64,000 nucleotides of DNA, taken from Linyphia triangularis. Lineage: Eukaryota; Arthropoda; Arachnida; Araneae; Linyphiidae. Numbering within the stretch: the first letter of the stretch is position 1; the number at the start of each line of letters is the position of its first letter. The stretch lies in the NCBI GenBank assembly GCA_963978545.1, contig OZ021721.1, positions 105,164,366-105,228,365 on the forward strand. Reading direction: 5' to 3'. This document shows positions 1 through 10,767 of this stretch, piece by piece. Both the position numbers and the translations under genes were made by a program. A model generated the notes under the pieces. The model did no database searches, had not been told where the DNA came from, and saw nothing but the letters and a program-made list of their open reading frames with translations.

Positions 1-3000
1 TCATTTTTCGAAGTGAGTAGATATACCAAAGGTCCTACGAGATAGTCTTGCATCAGTTGTTGGACTGCCTGTGGAAGTTTTCTAGATTTTCTCCCATGCA
101 AATGCAGTGAAGTCCTTGATAGTCCTGTTAGAAACTCACTCTCTCCCTTAACACAAATACAATGTAGCAATGTATCAGAGGTACAGTATAGCCCTTGTCT
201 ATCTCTTGTGTCAAAAAATCCCCAATTAACCAAGTATCAGGTTGCTTCACATGTGCAGGTAAATAATAAAAATATTTGTGTTAACATTTAAACGAGGAAA
301 CCTGATAAAAAAAATGTAATTTTGAAAATCCCCTAAGTGTCCTGAAAATCATCACTTTACTTATTATAACTCCGAAAGCATCTGTTTCTATTTTTATTAA
401 AACACGATTATATTTCAAAATTTGTCTGAAAATGCATTAATGTGTCTTGCTTAGTTGGTTTCGAACGACGAACCATCCAATCGCTAGCTGATTTTCTTAC
501 CTATTGATTCACTAACATTTGTTTTACTTCACCAAAAAATTTATTTTCCATACTTAAATAAAAAAAATTTTGAATATTATTTGGTATGCATCTGTAATAT
601 AATAAGAGCTATAAATTTTTACAGATAAAATTATATATATGAAATATATTATAACGGAAAGTTTGAGTTTACCTATACCATTTTGTTTGACAGAAATATT
701 CTGATTTTTCATTTGTAAGTGAAGCATGTACATGTTTTTCCTTCAATTATCCATATGTTTACATAGGGTAATAAAAGTACGTATAACATTTGAAGAAACA
801 AAAAATTTGTTTTTTGCATTTCTCCGCATTTTGGAACATCCTGATTTGAAAAAAGTGCTCTAGAAGAAATGTGTATGTTCGTGGTCAGCATAACTCCCAA
901 ATCAATTGACCTACGATGTTCAAATTTTGTGTACAGGTTAGTGGTGGCCCTGGGACCTACAATGGTTATTGTTAAAATCGTGCATGCTTATAAAGTTGAA
1001 TTTATGAAAAAATCATGTTTTTCAGCAAATCCTAAAAAAACCCGGCTCTAACGATTTTGATTAAAATCTCTGTGATAATGCCTCTTAAGGTGTTCTAATA
1101 GTCCCCATCTCAGAAATTCCCACTCACCTCCCTATGTAAAATATATTGCCAAACTGGTCATTTTCCTTCTTCAAATGAGTGAAAATATGACAACTGTAAA
1201 TAACACCATATCAAATTTTAATGCAATGACCAATATTATTAAGTAATTTTAAGTTTTGCGTTGTTCCACACCCCTAGTTTTAGTGTGTCACTTTTCATTT
1301 TTGAGGCAGTTTTACTTTGGTTCAATGACTAGGCTTTAACTGTTGAGTAAAAAAAAATTCTCAAAGTTTTAGGGCAGAAGGTACTCTGATTTCAAGTATA
1401 TGTATGATTAGGAATTGAAATTTTACATGCAAACTTTGTAGTTTCAAAGTATATTGAAAATGACCGATAAAGTTGCCAACAAAGTTCTAAAATGTGGAGT
1501 TGATTATCACAAACACTAGCAATAATATGGCATCATAATAATTATAATTCATGCCCATTAATTTATCGGTCATATCTTAACATAAGATACTATAAAAAGT
1601 ATTGATATCTCAAAAAAAGAAAGAAAAAAAAATTGCATTGGAAAAGAACAATTGTTCAGTGCTTTCAAGCAAAATAGTCCAGCATAAAAAGTTTTGCAAT
1701 CTCAATTGTTGACTATTGTACTGTAGAATTTCATTTCTTTGGGCTATTGTTGGATTTCATACTTTATTCTTGCATGTGCTGAACTAAATTGGAATTATTG
1801 CAAACAGTTCCGAGATTATAAGGTTTTTTTTTTTTTGTTTTTTGTGTGCAAAATATCAGATTCAGTTTTATTGGAGCAAAGTTGCTCATAAGAATGAAAT
1901 GCAAATTGGGAACCAGTATTTGAGATTTTGCAATTTAAAAAATTATCTTGTTTGGCGTGTTTTTTTAACATTTTTTTTTAGTTAGCCTGCTACTTAGATG
2001 ATTTTTTAAAAAAAAATCTATTTGTAAGTTTTAGAATTATTTTTTATATTATTTTATTACATTTTTTATATCCTCTCATTTTTATAATTATAAAGAAATC
2101 TTAAACTTGAAATAAATTTGTAAAATATGAAATTGGTTTTTTTAAATTCGTTTAGTTAGGTTATATATAAACTGTAGTTTGGTTTTCCAAAAATGCCTGA
2201 CAAAGAAATGCCGATAAGTTTGAAATGCTCTGTGTTGTAAGCAAATAACTGGATTTGAATGTACCCCCTTTTTTTAAACACAGTATTGTCCACTTAAATG
2301 CCCTATATTGTTTAGTAGGTGTTCACAATTGTCCTATAAATATTTAATATGCGAATATCTAAAAAAAAAAAAAAAAAAAACATAAATCAAATCTAAAATT
2401 TTCAAAATGACTTCGAGATGTAGTAAAGGATTAGATATTTGATCAGAATGATAACGGTTGAATAGAATTGGATAAAAAATATTGCATGCAAAAGTTTTTA
2501 ATGTCCTGAGAAACTATATTGCTAATGCTTTTATCAGATTTTAAAAAGAGACAGTTAAAATCCATGAAAAGTAATTTATCCTCAAATCTTTTATTCTGCA
2601 GAATTTATTTTAATTTTATTATTGCTAGATACTTGAACTGTCAATCAAGAAATTATAAACTAATGGCAAAAGTTAAACAAATGGAGCACTTAAAATTTTT
2701 CTCTTGTGTTTGCAATAACAAAACCACATACACAAGTGGCAAACTTCATTGTAACATTTAAAATTATTCTTTGAATTGTAGTTTACTTTAGGAAGAAACT
2801 TCAATTAAATTTATGTTACTGACGCAATTTTTCTCAATTTGCCTGAATTCCAAATTTTTGAATTGCCAGTTATTGATTGGTTCTCTTAAAGTATTTGTAC
2901 AAGTGAAAGTTTTTACCTTTTCGGTTGTTTGCACCATATAATTGGAAAATGTGTGTAGATCTAGTGTTCCAAGTGGTATTTACACTTGTAATAAAAATTA

Positions 3001-3831
3001 TTTTTGGAAGAAATTTTAATCGTTTTTTAATGAATTTAGATAAAATTTTCCTTTAAAAATAAGCATTTTGATTGTGGCACTTATTAAGGATGATTCCCTT
3101 TTATTGGCCCCTCAGAAAGTGTAAAAGTTAGTAAAAAAAGTCCACATTTAAATTTTTTGTTTTGTCGTAGATAATAATATACAAATGTTTCACAAATTTT
3201 AAAGGTTTAGTCTTTCTTCTTATGACTTTCAGTTTTATATGTTTTATGATTCTTAGAAGTTTTTTCTTTTTTTTTGTTTAAAATCTTTACTTTTGCATTT
3301 TTTGTTTTCAAAATGGAAAAAAAAATTTGCCTGCATGAACAAAAAATGCAGCTATCCTTTATTTTATATTTACTTTCTTGTAGAAGCAGTTGATTGTAGC
3401 CTTTCTCGGGCAAGTAGGAAGTGATTTAAAAAGAGAACTAATTCAAATCTAATTCTCAGGTGGGTAGAAAATTAATGAGTTGGATCAAATCCTAGTTGTT
3501 AGGAAACATGTTTTAGGAGTTAAGGTACTATATGCAGATGCTCATGGCAGGAGCGATTTTCACCCTATTAAAAAGTCCACCCTGATTTGTAAAGAATTTT
3601 TTATTCCAAGTGAATGTACCTCCCCTCATAAAAAAAATTCTGGCTGTAACACTGTTCTGTATGCACATTAGTACATCATTATATTCTGCTATTTTTGTAG
3701 TTCAAAATAACGCTGCTTATATTTTCCTGTTTTTTACATTTTGATTGTTTTCACCCCTGGAAGAAGCCTTCTTTTCTTCTTCATAGACTTATTTATTGGA
3801 ATTTTTACTGATATGGATCTTTAGGGTGGTG
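1..3831. other. No gene recognised; AT-rich non-coding DNA
   Basis: I see no exon with homology, no paired splice sites framing an open frame, and no complete transposon. Open frames here are short and of low complexity. Poly-A and poly-T runs are frequent, for example around 2361-2380. The missing 5' exons of the legless gene could lie here or further left; I could not find them. Confidence 0.5.
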
Positions 3832-5603
3832 CAGTAGATAATTGGATACAACAACCCCCTCCCAAGATCCGTAACGAACGGTCGTTATAGAGGATTTAAA
3901 AAAAAATTAAAACCATAGAAACTTTGAAATAAACTATTTCTTACCCAAAAACATTATTTTTTTTACAATATGGTACATTACTATGATTTTTGGAAAAAAG
4001 TCTGTTATTGTGGATTGTTTCATTATGTTCTTCAAAGATTTTAAACTCAAATTTTCCATTTTTCCATTTCTTTCAAATTTTTGAAAAAAATCTGCAGCGC
4101 CGTTTTCTTTTTCAAAATATTGACGTAATATTTCAATTGAATCAAAAGCAGCTTTTGTGATTGGCCTTTTGAATGGATTGTCGACAGGTTCTTCTTGATC
4201 ATCATTAGAGTCCTCGATTGGATCGTTTCCAGACTCAATAATCTGGGCAATAAGTTCATCCTCGTCAAAAAACCCTTCAAGCACTGATGATTTGAGTCCA
4301 CCTCAACAAATTCATTAAAAGACAACTGGATGAGAAAATTAAGTTCAGCAAGAAGGCTTGTCAGTTTTCCATCATTGTTGACTTGTACCTGTGGAGGGGC
4401 TTTGGACAATACTGGTATTGGCGATGATGGTCAAACTTAAAGAGCTTGAATAGTTAGGGTTTCTGCATCTGTTTCCAATTCTTTAGTTTTGTAGCCAGCA
4501 TAACAAAAAAAGTTAGCTATTGCCTCCTTAGTCGCATAATTCCGTACCGATTTTGCTAAGTGCATGGCTCCAAGAACATCAATTTCATACGGCTTCTTTA
4601 TTTCAATGACAGCAATCAATCTTCTATCATTTTTCGATAGTTGGACTTAATGGTGTAAATTACTCCCTGATCCATGGGCTGAAGCACTGCTGTCACATTA
4701 GGAGGGAGAAATTGTTTCTGTTTAGTGATGATGGGTTGTGCAGTGTAGTTGTCGATAATCAACAGAATCTTTCTCTTGTTTGTGACTATTTTCCTGTCAA
4801 AATTTCTGACCCATTCTTCAATGAGGACAGTTGTCATCAATGATTTTTTGTTATTTTTTAAATCGGTGGCAAACTTTTCACTCCTTTAAAACACCTTGGA
4901 TTTGCAGACGTCCCTATGATTAGAAGAGGCAGTTTTTCTGTGACAGTCATATTTGTTGCAAGAAGTAGTGTTGTTTGACTCACTTGCTACCATATCCCCA
5001 CTCTTTGCCTTTAAGAACAATGTATTTATCCGTCAACAATTTGAAATACAAGTCAGTTTCGTCAGCATTAAAAATATCCAATTTTTAATGTATTCATTGG
5101 CTCATATTTATCAACATTGAGACTTTTTTATTATTTTCTCCATCGATTGCCTGTGTCCGTTTTTAAACTATCCATTAGATGCTTTAAAATCCACATTGAT
5201 GCTAATTTTTTCAGAAAATGTTTTGGCTTTTTACTTTAGAAGATTGCTTATCTATTGGAGTATTCGAAGAGCGCATGAGTTGCAACAATTCCACAAGGGC
5301 CTTCTCTAAAAGGGAAATTTTTATATCTCTTGTACGCACCCCTGCTTTTGGGATGCCGATCTCATTTGCAGCTGAGATTTTATTCCTATTTTTAAGATTG
5401 TAAACCGTGTACTGTTCTTGATGTCAAATATCCTTGCCACTTCTGTTTTTGAAACATTTTTCTTATTTTACACCAAAATTTTACACTTGGTATCGATTCA
5501 AATTTGATTGCGCTTATTCTTGAGGGCCATTCTGAACAAAAATTTAGGTCGTTATAATAAAGAGGTCTATATATCTAGGGATCGTTCAAAAGAGGGTCTG
5601 CTG
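3832..5603 (-). mobile_element. Decayed pogo/Tigger-type DNA transposon
   Basis: On the minus strand, successive broken frames spell a pogo/Tigger transposase. Near 5430 is a psq-type helix-turn-helix stretch (SKTEVARIFDIKNSTRFTIL). Around 5270-5340 is a CENP-B-like HTH (LEKALVELLQLMRSSNTPI). The first catalytic Asp is in FNADETDLYFKLL near 5056-5080, the second in ILLIIDNYTAQP near 4741-4775, and the third in LQPMDQGVI near 4665-4690. Several frameshifts and stops separate these blocks, so no active transposase is encoded. The acidic tail (3934-4284) ends in QSTITDFF, which fits a PCNA-interacting (PIP) box, a feature known in pogo transposase. Outer limits rest on CAG-type ends: CAGTAGATA at 3832, and CTG followed by TA at 5601-5605. 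The terminal repeats match only weakly, so boundaries are approximate. Confidence 0.85.
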
Positions 5604-5711
5604 TACTTTTTTTTTCACTTTCAAGTATCTTTTTACTCGATTACGACATGCAAAATATTGTTTTCGAAAAATATTTTTACTCATTTCAGACCATAGATAA
5701 ATTATTTCATA

Positions 5712-6545
5712 CAAAATTGTGACTTTCTTCGACCCCCCCCCCCCCCACCTCCTCAGTCATGTTTGTTTGACCTCTTTTCCTAAAATGATGTCACATTGCT
5801 ACCACCTTTCCTATCCCAAAAAAAAAATTACAATTTTATTAATTACCAGAATTTACTCAACTTATTGCAGATTAACTTCAATTAATGTGATTTTGGTAAT
5901 ATTTTTTTAACTTTAAATTGAAAAAAAAAAATTTACATTTTCCCCACAAAAGTTAAATTATTCCTTCAACTAAAAAATTCCCTACTCCTCTCTGTCACTT
6001 TCCATGTTACGATCCAGCATCTGCATGTGATGTAATTTTTATTTATGGGGGTACACACCCTTGACACAGAAATGGAAAAGATTGTGAAAATTCAACCAAT
6101 CAATTCCCATTGTGTTTTTTTTTTGAGAAGTTCGAAATTATATGTCCGAGTAGTTTAAGGAATGGGGACATACATATATTATATCATGTGATACACCTTG
6201 ACATTGAGGGGGGTGTGGGGTAATTGCTTGCGTGACATAACAATTTTGCTTTTGCTAGAAAAGTTAATCAATTTTTTTTTTTTTTTTTCAATTTAAAGTT
6301 TAAAAATAAATTAGCTTTAGGTTATTCAGAAATATTTTTTATCAAGAAACTTATTATACAATATGTTGGATTTTATTCTGATGTAATTTCAAAACTACAT
6401 AAATATACATTTTAAATTTTTTTTTAATTAAAAATTAAATTAAATTTTTTAGGAGGAGATGGCAGCATAATTGTAGGGATGGGGGTCACTCGAGAGTGTG
6501 GAGGGGGGAGCAGGGAATCGAAAAAGTGAAAATTGTGTCTGCATT
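5712..6545. repeat. Foldback (long inverted repeat) element
   Basis: The left arm begins with a TTGTGACTTTCTTCGA stretch followed by a C-run. The right arm ends in a G-rich stretch followed by a TCGAAAAAGTGAAAATTGTG segment, which is its imperfect reverse complement. An inner pair (TTTAAATTGAAAAAAA near 5912 and TTTTTTTCAATTTAAAG near 6281) is also inverted. No transposase is visible. It is probably a non-autonomous DNA element; the family is unknown and the ends are approximate. Confidence 0.5.
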
Positions 6546-8039
6546 TCTGTAATATTTTAATGCATTTCTGTAATATTGCACTTTAAATATACAACTGCCG
6601 TTTAAAAACAAATTGGCAGCAGGTAAATTACAAAAAATATTCTTCTAAATTTAATAAGAAGGCGCCGCGATTTCGTGTGTCCGAACGGAAATATCTTTTT
6701 TAAATGCTTAGTGTAAACAATTGATGGTTATACATTTTTAACTAACTTAATCAACCCTTTCAAAATCCTTTCTTCTCTGTTCTGAGAAAGAAGACATGGT
6801 AAAAATCCGGCGAAATACGCTTAATCTAAGTAAGTACAAAATGACTATCCTTGCTAATAACTAGCAATCTGAAATTTAAAGACGGCCCCCTACAATCCAC
6901 CGACTAATGATGCTTGTAATATCAACATCCGTTCAATGATTTCAATTCCTGGTATATGCGTTGGGTGTTTCAACATGAATGTGCTTGTGTGACAAGCGAT
7001 TTCAGTAAGGGCGATCCAAATATAGCGCATTGTTAGGGAAAATTCGTGCAGGTTGGTAATTTTTCTGAAAAGTGCAGGAAGGGCTTTAATTTCAATGGAA
7101 AAGAGCAAGAAGGGTGCTATTTTTAAAGAAAAAAGGCAGGCAGGGCACGCCCTCCCCCCAAAAAACCCCCCGCTAGGTGGAACTCTGTACATAATAACAA
7201 TCTCTTTTAGTATTGACAATAATTTATCATTTCAAAGCGTGTATGACATATTTAATCCCTTCTCAGATCTTCATGTTCGACAACATGGTTGTTTGAAATA
7301 TGGTACTTAAGCTTCAGGAAATGACAAAAAGGAAAATTTAAGTGTGTAATAACTTGTACAAACATCTTGCTTGTTTAATACGAATTGCAATACCTTAAGT
7401 CGAGTGTTTTATCCACAAGCGTTCAAAGCTGGATTTGAATACTAATTTGCACATAAAGAAGTCGCATAATAAAAAAATTGATCCTGAATTAGCGTTATTA
7501 AATGCAATTTCTAAATGTTTTTCTATATAAATAATGATTTTATGTTTGGTTCAAAGAGTCATAAAATTTAAAAAACACGTAAAATTTTTATGATTTTATT
7601 CAATGTTGATATATATTTTTTTATCTACAACTTGGGAAAGATTCTGTAGGTTTTGTGTAAACCTATCCTATCCCTTGTAAATATACTTTAAAAACATACC
7701 CACTTGGCTAGATGAAGCATACTTATAAAAAGTAATCCGATTAAGGTGGAGTATGATTTTAAGTTGTGGACGAGTCTCTTAAGAATGGCAAATGCGTTTT
7801 CAATCTAATGTGCTTGAATCAACTAAGCTATGAAATTGACTTGCAAGTATTCCAACAGATAAACATAAAGACTGATGTATTTTATGCAAACAATTCTTCC
7901 AGTGTTCTAGATGTGTTTTAATTCCATGATTTTTCTCATTTTGCAACTTTGTTAATGTCACACTTGTGGTTACACGATTTGAATTGTAGGGCTTGAAATT
8001 TGATCCCACGTGAATCAATTGAGGTTGACACTTGGAAGA
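6546..8039. other. No gene recognised
   Basis: Two divergent open frames near 6890-7310 lie opposite each other over a purine-rich and C-rich stretch. They show no recognisable domain. The segment from about 7800 to 8040 may be the 3' untranslated tail of the LINE-type relic that starts next to it on the minus strand. Confidence 0.4.
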
Positions 8040-9935
8040 TTTTTTTTAACATTGTTGTTGTTTCTTATTTCACTTGATCTAGAACAAGTCCAAGAGACCA
8101 TACGCCCAAAGAAAGTCTTGAACCAGCGCAGGGTTTTTAAATAGATTGCTCTTCTCCAAATCCAAACAGTAAAGCAAATTGTCCGGTGAAGCTTGATGGG
8201 AAATACACTTGAGGCACACAGGGTACTCCTTTTGTCCCTGAACATATGCAAGTGTGCGAGTATGTCCGGTGATGAGTCTGGTGATGGTGGTTTGTAATTT
8301 CCTGTCGCCTTTCAGCTCCAGGGCAACCCTAGGACGTTTTTGTTCATACCAGTCATGAGTTGGTGGAATCCTCCATGTCTTGCTGTTGCCGGCTCTGACC
8401 TCCGAGAAAATTTCCTTAAACGTAAGATGACCACAATTTTCGGATGTTACAGCAGAGCCTTCCTTAGCCAATTCCTCGGCCAAGTCATTAAAGAAGAGGT
8501 CTACATGAGAGGGTATCCACTGCAGATGAATGACATTATGCAAAGAGTAAATCTTTAGTTTGTTCACAATGTCCATGCCGAGTTTGTCGGTAATGTTTCG
8601 CCATTTGCTCAAGAATTGAATGGAGCTCTTACTGTCCGAGAAAATCCAGATATCGCAGAAGAAATTATTGGAAATCATGTAATGTAGAGCTTCGTCGATG
8701 GCTATCAATTCAGATCTAAAGACTGAACAAAAGCTTGGGTTTTGCTTGTTAAATTTTGTAACGCCATCAGGGGTTACAATTACTACTCCACTGCCTGTGT
8801 TGCCATTATCGTGTTTACTTCCATCAGTGAATATCCGAACTGCCCCTAATGGGGAACTATGAATTGTTTCTAAAGCCAATTGTTTCAGAAGTGCTGGATG
8901 CATGTCTTTCTTACTACTGAAAGACAGTAGTTCTTCATGAAAGAAAACAATTGGAAGATCCTCCAGTGGATTTAGGTTGGTTCCCAAAAGGCAGGATTCA
9001 ACTTCAGGAAATAAGAGATTTTGGTTGGCTGCCCTGCTAAAGGGGCTGTCACTTTTGAGTCTTTGATTGTTTTTCCAACCCTTTAGATAGGAAGCAGTTC
9101 GATGTTGGTCTCCAAAGCTATAAAGTTTACTAAAATATCTTGAAATGTTGGAAGACCATCTCAAGCTCAAAGGTTGAAGATTTGCCTCATAAAGAACAAT
9201 CTCATTAGGACAACTGTTACGTAGCCCTGTAATGATTTGTGCAGCACTTAGTTGGATCCTTTCGAGTTTCTTTAAATTTGTAGCAGATGCTGTTTGCAAA
9301 ATCTGATACCCATATTCCAGAATAGGTCTAATAAGGATGTGTAAGTCGTCCTGAGGGTAGACGCATCCGCCCCCCAGTCCCTACCAGAGATGTATTTTAA
9401 GATGTTTAGCCTCTTGCTTTTTTCACTAGATGGTCAATATGTTTATTGCTGGTTAGTCCTGGGTCAAGTGTAAATCCCAAATATTTTGGATATTTTTCAT
9501 ATACAAGTGGATGGCCATCAAGCAGGATCTTAGGTTGATAGTTGTAGATTTAATATTGCACTGAATGATCCTGAGTTTTTTCTTTAATGGAGACTGTCTG
9601 GTTTTTCGAACGAAGCCCTCTGCCTAGACTCCGGACTCTTCCCTGATTATCCTGCGCGACGGACGATGCAGTATTCAATACTGTAGGCGAACAATTCATG
9701 GTAAAGGAGATAGATGCTGTTTCTGTTGGTACTGGACCTTGGACGCCCGAGGGAAGAAGTCCGACTTTGTCCATTGCCTTTATGCTTTAGCTGGGTATAA
9801 TGGAATGGCCTTCAAGCCTTGGGTGACCCTGCCAGGAGAAAAAAAATCTCCAGACGTACATCGCCCATTCCACACAGTGTCACCACCCTCGCCACGATGA
9901 GGCAGCATAATAGGACTTGAGGGGGTTTAACATTG
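8040..9935 (-). mobile_element. Internally deleted non-LTR retrotransposon (RNase H-bearing group)
   Basis: The minus strand carries the C-terminal end of a reverse transcriptase and an RNase H domain. RT motifs KYLGFTLDPGLTSNKHID and RPILEYGYQIL appear near 9310-9500, with a frameshift between them. Upstream, at about 9545-9935, is a GC-richer segment with a short ATG-led frame (9550-9774) that looks like a LINE 5' leader and ORF1 start. The endonuclease and most of the RT are absent, so a large internal deletion between leader and RT tail is likely. Similarity is to the I/R1/Jockey-like assemblage of arthropods; I do not assign a clade. No poly-A tail or target duplication was resolved. Confidence 0.8.
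8079..9299 (-). pseudogene. RT C-terminus plus RNase H open frame of the LINE relic
   Basis: This is the longest intact frame of the relic (406 residues). It starts inside the post-RT region (LERIQLSAAQIITGLRN) and runs into a canonical RNase H fold. The acidic residues are visible in RIFTDGSK (about residue 158), FRSELIAIDEAL (about 192), IFSDSKSSI (about 218) and FFNDLAEELAKEGS (about 267). It ends in a Cys/His-containing tail (YPVCLKCISH) typical of LINE ORF2 C-termini. The frame is open but cannot work alone, because the catalytic RT palm and the endonuclease are missing. Confidence 0.85.
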
Positions 9936-10169
9936 TTCAAAGTGCAAGCTGTATGTTGTATGATGAAGGTTAAGTATGTAATTTAAACTAATGCGTTTAT
10001 TGAAAAAGTATTTGGTGCAATAGGTTCAGTGATATATCCTACTGTTTTAGTTTTCTCGATTCAAAAATTTTACTCTTAAAAGGGTGCTATATATTAGAAC
10101 ACAACTACAGGAATCATTACCCCCTGATCTTCCCTGGCAGTGCCCATGCTCTTAATAATATCAGTAAAG
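9936..10169. other. Short gap between the LINE relic and the SINE pair
   Basis: AT-rich sequence; I see no feature in it. Confidence 0.4.
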
Positions 10170-10302
10170 CGTTGTGGCTTTTTGCAACCACTGGGGATCG
10201 ATTGTCAGACCTTTGGTTTTCCAGCCAGATACTCTATCCACTAGACAAAAGAGATCTCTGGTGTCTAGGAGCTGTGTCTGTTATTTGTACACGAGACCAC
10301 CA
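10170..10302 (-). repeat. tRNA-derived SINE-like repeat, copy 1
   Basis: Read on the minus strand, the unit contains a tRNA-like A-box region (TCTAGTGGATAGAGTATCTG) and a B-box-like GATCCCC arm. Next to it is a non-tRNA stretch shared with copy 2 (GATCTCTGGTGTCTAGGAG on the plus strand). The two units are about 345 bases apart in the same orientation. Anticodon and acceptor stems are degenerate, so this is not a functional tRNA gene. Confidence 0.6.
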
Positions 10303-10514
10303 CATACCACCTTCCCAGTGAGTTGCAAAGGGACAAACGATTGAGTTGCTTTCACTTACGGCAGTAAGTCGCCAGAGGTTGCTTGCTGTTTTGACAGTGA
10401 GTCGCCAAAGATGTCAAAATGATAGTGTGGAGGTTGTGTGGTATTTTCAGAAGGTGCGATAAATGGCAGCAGGATTCAGTTGTCCGATAGTCGCCAATAA
10501 AGTGTAGTAGCTTT

Positions 10515-10638
10515 TCTTGTGGTCGCTGGGGATCAATCGTGAGACCTTTGCTTTCCCAGCCAGATACTCTATCCACTAGAGGAAATAGATCTCTGGTGTC
10601 TAGGAGTTGTCTCTGTTATTTGTACACTAGACCACCAC
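10515..10638 (-). repeat. tRNA-derived SINE-like repeat, copy 2
   Basis: It closely matches copy 1 (shared CAGCCAGATACTCTATCCAC and TCTCTGGTGTCTAGGAG). It ends only about 33 bases before the acceptor of the first recognised legless exon (AG at 10670-10671), so repeat sequence lies next to, and perhaps supplies part of, the branch-point region. Confidence 0.6.
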
Positions 10639-10671
10639 AATCAGTATATAATTGTATTATATTATTTTCAG

Positions 10672-10767
10672 TTAGGAACACTGAAGTGGCTTATTGATCA
10701 TGTTTATCAAGAAAAAGAAGAAGATATTGCTGATTTTCTGGATGAAAATTATTGTGCTGATGATTTG
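10672..10767 (+). CDS. lgs: lgs exon A: start of CECR2-like module
   Basis: The acceptor is TTTTCAG at 10665-10671 and the donor is GTAAGC at 10768. The exon is 32 codons, phase 0 at both ends. It encodes LKWLIDHVYQEKEEDIADFL followed by DENYCADDL, which aligns with the helical segment of CECR2 just before its GxDxxxxxYWY motif. An upstream exon must supply the preceding residues. Confidence 0.8.

Noticed and set aside
7053..7310. Open frame with KNPPLGGTLYIIT as a candidate gene
   Set aside because: Low-complexity purine-rich and C-rich sequence with an overlapping antisense frame; no homology recognised.
1..10671. Search for the missing 5' exon(s) of the lgs/CECR2-like gene
   Set aside because: No segment with the expected residues and a phase-0 donor was found; the exon is probably outside the window.
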